A stretch of DNA of 47,621 nucleotides from Nitrososphaerales archaeon (GTDB taxonomy: Archaea > Thermoproteota > Nitrososphaeria > Nitrososphaerales > CADDZS01), in assembly GCA_030041355.1 (NCBI GenBank), contig JASHNZ010000050.1, positions 1 through 47,621 of the forward strand, given 5' to 3'. Position 1 is the stretch's first letter. Each line of letters opens with the position of its first letter. The translations under genes were made by a program, and so were the position numbers. This document shows positions 7,173-14,788 of this stretch, piece after piece. The notes below the pieces were generated by a model. It had not been told where the DNA came from and searched no databases. It saw nothing but the letters and a program-made list of their open reading frames with translations.

Positions 7173-8186
7173 GTGGGATTCAGGGGCTTTCTCTTAAGAC
7201 GACTGGTCACTATGGCGATAGTGCTCATCGCCGTCGCAACTATCAATTTCTTACTTTTTCAGGTAATGCCCTTCACTGTCCTAAAAATAAATCCTGGACA
7301 GTGGTTTCTGCCGATAGTAAATCCTTCAGCTCGCCAAAATGCCGCCTATATCGAGGCGGAGCGAGCAAAGATCATCGCTACCTTGGGTCTAAATCTTCCT
7401 CTACAGGAGAGGTATTTTGTCTATCTGAAAGCAATGTTCACCTTCAATTTCGGCTATAATGTTGGAAGCGCACTCACAGGTCCAGTTTCCGCAACAATCC
7501 TCAGGTTCGCACCGTACACAATACTTTTGCTTGGAAGTTCAACGATAGCGGCGTTTGTGATTGGTATCTTTCTCGGAGTTTATTCTGCTGGGCGAAGAGG
7601 CAAGTGGCAGGATAAGACGTCTTTTGTCACATCATTGTTTTTCTTCGCAATGCCGTCCTTCTGGATCGGCACGATTCTAATTTTGTTATTTGCATATGAC
7701 TTGAAACTATTTCCCCCTGACGCGGCTGTATCGTTTTCTAGCTACACTGGAGTCGCGTACATCAGTCACGTACTTTACGCTATGATTCTGCCTTTCTGCT
7801 CGCTTACGTTGATCAGTGTTGGAGGAGTGTATCTCATTATGAGAAGCACATCGATAGATGTTACAACTGAAGACTACATTTTCATGGCGCGTGCAAAGGG
7901 ACTCAAAGAACGTGTAATTCTGTACAAGCACATTTTGCGCAACGCAATTTTGCCTCAGGTAACCAATTTCGCCTTATCCATAGCTTTTATCTTATCGGGA
8001 GCAATCATTACCGAGACAATTTTTGGATGGCCGGGCCTAGGTTATTGGAGTTATCAAGCGGTTGTTTCATTGGATTATCCTTTAGAGCAAGGATTGTTCT
8101 TTGTTATAGCAGTCATGGTTGTCGTGGCAAATTTCACGGCAGACATTTTGTACGGCTTTTTCGACCCGAGAATTAGGTCAGGCTAG
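7173..8186 (+). CDS. dppB: Peptide ABC transporter permease, DppB type
   Basis: About 337 residues from the GTG at 7173 (354 if the ATG at 7122 were used). It begins with GFRGFLLRRL and helix 1, typical of DppB/OppB. A long extracytoplasmic loop with conserved GLNLPLQERY follows, then the BPD_transp_1 core of five more helices. The EAA loop that contacts the ATPases is at about DYIFMARAKGLKERVILYKH. The C-terminus FFDPRIRSG is typical. The product forms a heterodimeric channel with the next gene (8 bases downstream). The strong TATA box at 7141-7148 favours the shorter start. Confidence 0.9.
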   Translation: MGFRGFLLRRLVTMAIVLIAVATINFLLFQVMPFTVLKINPGQWFLPIVNPSARQNAAYIEAERAKIIATLGLNLPLQERYFVYLKAMFTFNFGYNVGSALTGPVSATILRFAPYTILLLGSSTIAAFVIGIFLGVYSAGRRGKWQDKTSFVTSLFFFAMPSFWIGTILILLFAYDLKLFPPDAAVSFSSYTGVAYISHVLYAMILPFCSLTLISVGGVYLIMRSTSIDVTTEDYIFMARAKGLKERVILYKHILRNAILPQVTNFALSIAFILSGAIITETIFGWPGLGYWSYQAVVSLDYPLEQGLFFVIAVMVVVANFTADILYGFFDPRIRSG

Positions 8187-8194
8187 GGACGTAA

Positions 8195-9745
8195 ATGCAA
8201 TCTGCCTACAAAAGAAAGAGACTAGGTTGGTTGCGTTCGATCCTAACTGATAAAATGGGTGTCATTGGAATAGCCATCATAGTTTTCTTTTCTGCTCTGG
8301 CTGTGCTGGCGCCCTTTGTGGCTCCAGTAGCACCAAACACCAAATTAGCCGCAGGTCCTTGGGCTGTTCCGTCTTGGGCAACAGTTTTTCCAGAGTATGC
8401 CAACCTTCCTCCGAATACTGAAGCGCTAAATCCATCGATTGGCAGTTGGACTGTTCAAACTATAGGTACCGGGGTCGTATCCAAAGTGCTCAGCGTGAGT
8501 GTTCCGACTCCAACTGAGTCTAGGTATGGTTCGTCTACTAACACGGCTCTTGAAATAAATGCCACGGTAGGTGCTTCATCATTTCCATCCTTTATTCCCA
8601 TTGTGAACCTGACTCAATCCTTTTCTTACCACTACAGGGCCCCTTACAATTTTCAATTCGGACTGACAAACTTTCCAGTAGTTGTTAGCAACCTGACGGA
8701 TTACTACTATTTGATGTCCATCACTCAGCCAAATGGGAAGACTTTCACGCTGACCTCGTACAGAATTATGGCATCTTCCCCCGTCGAGAAGATTAGCTAC
8801 AAAAATGGTTTTCACACGGGATATTGGACTTCTTCCGATCTTTCTACGTCAGATCCTGACGTGACAAACGTCGCATTTCAAACAACTACTGTAATTGCAA
8901 ACCCAGGATTAAGCTTATTGAGCGAACAGGGGACTTACAAGTTCCAAATTACACTATACGCCGTTACTTCGACCCAAGCGGGGCACTTGGTCGTTCAAAT
9001 CGCCGAACCTTATCTTTTCGTCCTGGGGCGCCAGTACGGTCTGCTGGGTACTGATAATTATGGTCAGGATTTATGGTCGCAATTCGCCTTTGGGTCACGC
9101 ATCTCAATAGAGGTCGGACTCGTTGCATCCATCATAACGGTTTTCGCTGGTATGCTTATCGGATTAATCGCTGGGATATTCGCTGGAATAACTGACGAGG
9201 TTCTGATGAGATTAGCGGACATTGTTTTGACCATTCCGTTTGTGCCACTCGCGATAGTCGTAATTTTCGTACTCACTCAGAGCCCCACTCTAGCCGCAAG
9301 TCTCTATTTCTGGTTAGTCATACTGTTTTTCCTTCTTTCGTGGCCTGGGCTTGCACGCATAATTAGGGCACAAACTCTATCTCTTAAGGAGAGGGGATTT
9401 ATAGAATCCGCGGTTGCCCTTGGTGGTGGCAGGTTTTACATAATCAGGAGGCATTTGATGCCAAATGTCATGGGGCTAGTTTATGCGACTCTCGCGCTAA
9501 GCGTTCCAGGTTTCATACTAACTGAAGCCGCGCTGGACTTTTTATTCCCCGCAGCTTCAAACATACCAACTTGGGGAAGAATAGTTTCCCTAGCATACGA
9601 TAATGCTTCATCTGCCTCTTTGTACGGCTTTGGTTGGTGGTGGTTTATTCCCGCGGGATTAGCGATTGTTGTTCTTTCCTTAGCGTTTGTCCTATTGGGA
9701 TATGCATTGGATTCGACATTCAATCCGAAGCTTAGGAAGCGTTGA
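8195..9745 (+). CDS. dppC: Peptide ABC transporter permease, DppC type, with a large extracytoplasmic insertion
   Basis: A 516-residue protein, whereas DppC proteins are usually near 300. Residues 1-45 hold the N-terminal helix (MGVIGIAIIVFFSALAVLAP). Residues about 78-282 are an added beta-rich, Asn/Ser/Thr-rich domain facing outside. The canonical LLGTDNYGQDLWSQ motif then opens the BPD_transp_1 core, with EAA loop SLKERGFIESAVALGGGRFY near residues 398-417. The insertion sits exactly between helix 1 and the GTD motif and could dock the equally unusual binding proteins (inference). It is in one operon with the permease upstream. Confidence 0.88.
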   Translation: MQSAYKRKRLGWLRSILTDKMGVIGIAIIVFFSALAVLAPFVAPVAPNTKLAAGPWAVPSWATVFPEYANLPPNTEALNPSIGSWTVQTIGTGVVSKVLSVSVPTPTESRYGSSTNTALEINATVGASSFPSFIPIVNLTQSFSYHYRAPYNFQFGLTNFPVVVSNLTDYYYLMSITQPNGKTFTLTSYRIMASSPVEKISYKNGFHTGYWTSSDLSTSDPDVTNVAFQTTTVIANPGLSLLSEQGTYKFQITLYAVTSTQAGHLVVQIAEPYLFVLGRQYGLLGTDNYGQDLWSQFAFGSRISIEVGLVASIITVFAGMLIGLIAGIFAGITDEVLMRLADIVLTIPFVPLAIVVIFVLTQSPTLAASLYFWLVILFFLLSWPGLARIIRAQTLSLKERGFIESAVALGGGRFYIIRRHLMPNVMGLVYATLALSVPGFILTEAALDFLFPAASNIPTWGRIVSLAYDNASSASLYGFGWWWFIPAGLAIVVLSLAFVLLGYALDSTFNPKLRKR

Positions 9746-9865
9746 CCGGCAGAAAGCTGCAACAATTTACTTGTCGAAAGTACAAGAAATTAGACCTCAA
9801 GAGAAATGAGAGGACATTTCATACTCTGTCCATGATTATCATCACGCATTTTTACGGTAACAACG

Positions 9866-9874
9866 TTTTTATAA
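9866..9874 (+). promoter_or_regulatory. Box A of the first substrate-binding protein
   Basis: TTTTTATAA lies 23-31 bases before the ATG at 9897. This indicates a separate, probably strong promoter for the binding protein and selects ATG 9897 over the upstream GTG 9876. Confidence 0.6.
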
Positions 9875-9896
9875 CGTGGGCCTCGGCCAAACCATC

Positions 9897-12437
9897 ATGA
9901 AATCGTTTTCACTAAAAATACTGGCTTACGTAGTTATTGCGCTCTTTATCGGATCGGCTTACGGAATAGTTCATCCAGCTTTTGCGTCATCTAGTCCATC
10001 TTCTACCGTTATACCATCGGGATCAATTTCCGATCACGGTCCTCTGATCAACGACTTGGTGCTGGAGTACGAATCGGATTCATCATCCTTCCTGTCGGTT
10101 CAATCTGGTACAGTTCCCGCGATGGAATGGTCATTGAGTCTGGCAAACTACGCTACCGCGGAATCTAATAACAAATTATACGCAAACTCTACTTTGAGCT
10201 ATGATTTTGACGGGATTGCGTTCAACTTCCTCCAGTATCCCTACAACAACACTTACTTCCGGCAAGCGATGGCCGACCTGATGGATTACGCCACGATCCA
10301 AAACCAACTGGGTCCCACGATTCAAGCGGGAAACAACATTTACAACCCTAATCTCTTTCCTTTGTATAACACGGGCGTTGTGACCGATCCCTACAGCTAC
10401 AATGCCACAGCAGCTTTTGCCCTAATGCAAAAAGTCCCAGGAATGACTTATTCGAATTCAACGGGGTGGATGCTGAATGGGGCGCCCTTCTCTCCACAAA
10501 TTTACTCTAGAGGTGACGATCCGGTGATCCGAGAACCTATCGCTCAGCTTCTGGGTACGGATATGAAAAACGATATCAACATGACTCTGAACAACCAGCA
10601 AATCACTGATGAAGATGCGGGCGCAGATGTTTATGGGCCCGCAGGTGCGGCTACCATAAGCCAAGGAGTAATGGGCTCTAACTATCAGACGGTCCAACCA
10701 CCGGTCGTGAACTGGACTTATGTTGATTCAGGAGGAGACAGCTGGGGCATGTACACGTTCGGCTGGATAGTTAGCTTCAATCCTACCTACACTTGGGCAT
10801 TCTTTAATTCCGCATTGTTCGGAATTGACGACTTTGGCGACTATTACAATTCGAGTATGGATTATGCTACAAACATCCTAGATTATGCAAACTCTTCCAC
10901 AGTAGCTCAAAATGCCGCAGAATCACTGCAGCAGATATACTACCAACAGCTTCCATACATCGTATTTGGCTGGCAGAATACGCTGTTCGCGGTAAACCCG
11001 AGCTCTGGATCTGGATGGACTGGGTTTACAAATCTTCCAACTTTGGGGCCATCAGAGTCCACAGGGCTATTCTACACTGCCTTGAACGTACACCCTGCGA
11101 GCTCTGCGACCGGAGGGACTTACGTTGAGACTCTTCACTCGGCTGCAAGCTCGTTAGATCCTCTGTATGCAACAAACTGGATCTGGGATGTTGATGCCTG
11201 GCAGTTTATATATGATTCCCCGCTTGGGACTGTTCCTACTAACGCAGGTGTGCTCAATGGCGAGCTGGAGCCCTGGATGGGTACCGTAAGTACTTCGAAC
11301 AACAATAATACTGCAATAGGTTCTGGGCCTGGATGGTATAGCCCATTTGGAGCGAAGAATTTGGTCAACGGCCAAGTGTTCACTATCAATTTCTACGCCA
11401 ATGACACGTGGGACGATGGTGTCCCATTAACCGCTCAAGACTATAATGAGTCATTATACATCGAAAACGTGATGGGGAATTCTCCAACCGATACCCCCTT
11501 CGCCTATGATTTGGCACCGCCACTTGGCATTGTTGCAACTTACATACCTCCAACTGATCCGATGCAAATCCAAATCTTTGTCAACTCGACCACAGTATGG
11601 AATATCTACAGCATCAACATACCGGTACTTCCTTGGCACATTTTCCAGTACTTCAATGCCAGTGACATTGCTACTTCAACGCCCTCTGCGATAGATCTGA
11701 CGGTTCCATTTGACACGACTGACAAGGGTGACCTCAACAGCCAATACACTTCGGCGATACCGCAGTTCCTCCAGTGGCTACCCAATCTAGAAGTCGGAAG
11801 CAGTGCCTTTGACTTCCAAACTTGGAACACTGTAACCAACGTCATCAACATGACAAGAAACCCCATGTGGCAAAGATCTGACTGGCAAGCATTCAGCTCT
11901 ACTGTCACCCCGGGGAGCCCGTATAGTTTCAGCACGACCCTTACTCAGGAAATTTACAACCCGACAACGTCAACCTTCGACGGAGTTGCAGCTGGGGCAA
12001 CGGGCAATATTCCTGTCACAAATGCTACTGGTAACGTGATTGTGATGAACGCTAACGGAGGTACGGTTGAAAGCGTTGCGTTGGCCGCCGGAACTAACGG
12101 CGCATATACTGCTTCAATTCCGACCACCAGCCTCACTAGTGGAGCTAGCTACGAGCTAATGACCAATCTGACATACACACTCTTTGGACTGCAAAGAGTC
12201 TCTCACCAATATACAGGCCTGACTATCGGGGTGTCTACCACCTCAACCTCGACCTCGACGTCGTCGACAACTTCGACGTCAACAACCACTACCACTACTG
12301 CGCCTCCATCGGTCTCAACGACAGAGATCGCCGCAATCGTTGTGGTCGTTGCGGTTGTGGTCGTAGCTGCAGCCGTCCTGTTCCTGAGACGAAGGCCAGC
12401 TGCTCCCGCCGCTCCCCCTGCACCCTCAACAACGTAG
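9897..12437 (+). CDS. Peptide-binding protein (SBP_bac_5 family), apparently circularly permuted, C-terminally anchored
   Basis: An 846-residue protein. The signal peptide is residues 1-30. Residues 47-370 carry elements normally found in the second half of SBP_bac_5 proteins: GPLINDLVLEY (49-59), SVQSGTVPAME (67-77), FNFLQYPYNNTYFRQAM (109-125), GWIVSFNPTYTW (289-300) and PYIVFGW (353-359). Residues 408-660 carry the normal first half: SSLDPLY (418-424), TWDDGVPLTAQDYNES (504-519), PVLPWHIF and SAFDF...NMTRNPMW (about 636-658). An Ig-like stretch of about 110 residues, a Thr/Ser linker (779-802) and a C-terminal helix with RRR follow, as in Sulfolobus-type anchored binding proteins. The role is peptide capture for the Dpp permease. 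Confidence 0.88.
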   Translation: MKSFSLKILAYVVIALFIGSAYGIVHPAFASSSPSSTVIPSGSISDHGPLINDLVLEYESDSSSFLSVQSGTVPAMEWSLSLANYATAESNNKLYANSTLSYDFDGIAFNFLQYPYNNTYFRQAMADLMDYATIQNQLGPTIQAGNNIYNPNLFPLYNTGVVTDPYSYNATAAFALMQKVPGMTYSNSTGWMLNGAPFSPQIYSRGDDPVIREPIAQLLGTDMKNDINMTLNNQQITDEDAGADVYGPAGAATISQGVMGSNYQTVQPPVVNWTYVDSGGDSWGMYTFGWIVSFNPTYTWAFFNSALFGIDDFGDYYNSSMDYATNILDYANSSTVAQNAAESLQQIYYQQLPYIVFGWQNTLFAVNPSSGSGWTGFTNLPTLGPSESTGLFYTALNVHPASSATGGTYVETLHSAASSLDPLYATNWIWDVDAWQFIYDSPLGTVPTNAGVLNGELEPWMGTVSTSNNNNTAIGSGPGWYSPFGAKNLVNGQVFTINFYANDTWDDGVPLTAQDYNESLYIENVMGNSPTDTPFAYDLAPPLGIVATYIPPTDPMQIQIFVNSTTVWNIYSINIPVLPWHIFQYFNASDIATSTPSAIDLTVPFDTTDKGDLNSQYTSAIPQFLQWLPNLEVGSSAFDFQTWNTVTNVINMTRNPMWQRSDWQAFSSTVTPGSPYSFSTTLTQEIYNPTTSTFDGVAAGATGNIPVTNATGNVIVMNANGGTVESVALAAGTNGAYTASIPTTSLTSGASYELMTNLTYTLFGLQRVSHQYTGLTIGVSTTSTSTSTSSTTSTSTTTTTTAPPSVSTTEIAAIVVVVAVVVVAAAVLFLRRRPAAPAAPPAPSTT

Positions 12438-12454
12438 ACTCGTCGGAAACTAAA

Positions 12455-12495
12455 GGCTCCATGATGAGACAAGTGGAGCCGCGCGCTATTTTTTT
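12455..12495 (+). terminator. Hairpin plus T-run after the binding-protein gene
   Basis: GGCTCCA (12455-12461) pairs perfectly with TGGAGCC (12474-12480), followed by a seven-T run at 12489-12495. It likely limits read-through from the abundant binding-protein transcript into the ATPase genes. Confidence 0.65.
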
Positions 12496-12645
12496 CAATT
12501 GCTTGCCCGCTCGAGTTTGCTTACTTCAAAAACACTCTTAAGCAAATTTGGTTCACACATGTGGGGAATATAACAAAACACAAGGTTGCGTTTCGGACAT
12601 TGAACCATCGGCTTGCAAGAAATCTCGCAGGGAAAAATTAGCAAA

Positions 12646-13614
12646 ATGCCGCTGCTCGAAGTTAAAGATCTTCAGATGTATTTTTCGACAAAGGAAGGTC
12701 CAGTGCACGCTGTAGATTCAATCTCGTTCAGTTTAGAGAAGGGCGAGGTCATTGGTCTAGCGGGCGAATCCGGGAGTGGAAAAACAAGCATTGCGATCAC
12801 GCTGCTCGGTCTGTTACCAGCAAACGGTAAGATCATAGGTGGAAATGTTCTCGTCGAAAATAAAGATATCACAAAACTGTCGGAAGCAGAGCTATCGAAA
12901 GAAATTAGGTGGAAGCGAATCTCACTAGTTTCTCAGGGAGCCATGAATTCCCTGAATCCTGTATTCCGGGTCGGAGACCAAATCAAAGAATCCATACTTG
13001 CACATGAGTCGATGGACAAATCGAGGGCCGAGGATATCGTCAAGCATCTTTTGGTCGAAGTTGGGATACCAGTGGATCGATACAATTCATTCCCTCACGA
13101 GTTATCAGGCGGTATGAAGCAGCGCTCGATCATAGCCATGGCCCTTGCTCTTGATCCGGAGATCGTAATTGCAGACGAGCCCACCACAGCGCTCGATGTC
13201 ATCGTTCAAGCGCAAATACTCGTTCTTCTTCGCAACCTTCAGAAATCAAAAAACATGGCCATGATACTCATCACCCATGACCTTTCTTTGGTCGCCGAGA
13301 TGTGCAACAAAGTTGCAATCATTTACGCGGGACAAATAGTTGAATATGGTCCGGCTTCAAGGATTTTTCATAATCCAAAGCATCCCTACACTATCGGCTT
13401 AATCAAAGCCTTTCCTAACATCGAGGGAAAGAGAACTAGATTGCTGTCGATTTCTGGATCTCCACCAGATCTGATCCATCCGCCTCAGGGCTGCAGATTC
13501 GCGCCCAGGTGTCCATACGCGACCGCAAAGTGTACCTCTGAAATGCCCCTATTAGAGTCCGCGGAACCTAATCACGACGCCAGGTGCTGGTACGCGAGTG
13601 AAATGCACTTATGA
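12646..13614 (+). CDS. dppD: Peptide ABC transporter ATPase, DppD type
   Basis: 322 residues from the ATG at 12646; an in-frame TTG at 12613 would add 11. The Walker A motif is GESGSGKT (40-47), the signature is HELSGGMKQRS, Walker B is IVIADEPT, and the switch histidine is in LITHDLSL. The C-terminal oligo_HPY region follows, with the Cys pattern CRFAPRCPY...KC and a later RCW, as in DppD/OppD proteins. The start MPLLEVKDLQMYF is typical of the family. The next ATPase begins within its stop codon (ATGA overlap), so the two are co-translated and form the heterodimeric engine of the importer. Confidence 0.92.
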   Translation: MPLLEVKDLQMYFSTKEGPVHAVDSISFSLEKGEVIGLAGESGSGKTSIAITLLGLLPANGKIIGGNVLVENKDITKLSEAELSKEIRWKRISLVSQGAMNSLNPVFRVGDQIKESILAHESMDKSRAEDIVKHLLVEVGIPVDRYNSFPHELSGGMKQRSIIAMALALDPEIVIADEPTTALDVIVQAQILVLLRNLQKSKNMAMILITHDLSLVAEMCNKVAIIYAGQIVEYGPASRIFHNPKHPYTIGLIKAFPNIEGKRTRLLSISGSPPDLIHPPQGCRFAPRCPYATAKCTSEMPLLESAEPNHDARCWYASEMHL

Positions 13615-14690
13615 CAGAAGCACTATTGACTGAAGAGACACCGGTTTCATCCTCGGACAATGTAATTCTCTCCATAGTCGATCTAAAGAAGGTATTCATT
13701 GCGAAGCTAGGATTTTTTGCTTCTCTCAGGCGTTCACCCAATAGAATTAGGGCAGTAGATGGCGTGAGCTTTGAGATCAGAAGAGGAGAGATCTTTGGAC
13801 TTGCTGGGGAAAGCGGTTGTGGCAAAACCACAGTCGCTAGAACAGCTCTGCGACTTGTTGAACCTACATCAGGTCAGATAATTTTCAAAGGTAAAGACGT
13901 TACTCATGTGTCGAGAAATGAAGAGGCAAGGCTACGTCCTAAAATGCAGATCGTATTTCAGGATCCATATGAATCGATAAATTCTCGATTCAGCGTCTTC
14001 GACGTGGTAGCAGAAGGAATCAGAATTAACAAAGGACTGCTAGATGTAAGATCTGACGCTCAAATTTCAGATATGGTTGAGAAAGCGATGAACGTAGTGC
14101 AGCTTATTCCTCCATCGCAATTCATGCCACGGTTTCCACATGAGCTTTCTGGAGGTCAGAGACAGCGAGTCGCAATCGCGCGAGCTCTGATTTTGCAACC
14201 TGAACTGATCATTATGGATGAGCCCGTGTCAATGTTGGATGTTTCGATTAGGGCAGAAGTTTTAAACGTGATGATAAAGTTGAGTCAGGAGTTTGGAATC
14301 TCTATTCTCTTCATTACGCACGATTTGGCTCTGGCAAAGCACGTCACGGATCGGCTGGCAATAATGTACCTGGGGAAAATAGTCGAGATGGGACAGTCAG
14401 CCGAGTTAATTGACAACCCGCTGCATCCCTACGCTCAAGCGCTGATAGCTGCTATTCCCGTTCCTGACCCAGATGGGCGCAAAGTCAAAGTTTTCGCTGG
14501 CGGAGAGGTCCCAAGCGCAATTAGTATTCCCCCGGGCTGCAGGTTTCACACCAGATGTCCTTACGTAAAGGAATTGTGCAAGACTGCAGAACCTGAGCTA
14601 AGACTCATTTCGGGAGAGCATTATGTAGCGTGCCACTATTATGAAGAAGCTTCGGCGGCTTACAAGAACTCCCGATACTCTTCAAATTGA
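13611..14690 (+). CDS. dppF: Peptide ABC transporter ATPase, DppF type
   Basis: A 359-residue protein. Walker A is GESGCGKT (66-73), the Q-loop is QIVFQDPYES, the signature is HELSGGQRQRVAIARAL, Walker B is LIIMDEPVSMLD, and the switch is FITHDLAL. It ends with the oligo_HPY Cys pattern CRFHTRCPYVKELC. The N-terminus has an extra 20 residues rich in Thr/Ser/Glu before the domain. The start ATG overlaps the upstream stop by four bases. It partners the DppD-type ATPase. Confidence 0.92.
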   Translation: MTEALLTEETPVSSSDNVILSIVDLKKVFIAKLGFFASLRRSPNRIRAVDGVSFEIRRGEIFGLAGESGCGKTTVARTALRLVEPTSGQIIFKGKDVTHVSRNEEARLRPKMQIVFQDPYESINSRFSVFDVVAEGIRINKGLLDVRSDAQISDMVEKAMNVVQLIPPSQFMPRFPHELSGGQRQRVAIARALILQPELIIMDEPVSMLDVSIRAEVLNVMIKLSQEFGISILFITHDLALAKHVTDRLAIMYLGKIVEMGQSAELIDNPLHPYAQALIAAIPVPDPDGRKVKVFAGGEVPSAISIPPGCRFHTRCPYVKELCKTAEPELRLISGEHYVACHYYEEASAAYKNSRYSSN

Positions 14691-14788
14691 AAAATACTCC
14701 CTAGTGTCTAGAGAAATCAGTTTATTCTTTAGCATACTAGGCCATTTGTCGAAAACCATAACTGAGTGCAATTGCCGAGGGCGATGTG

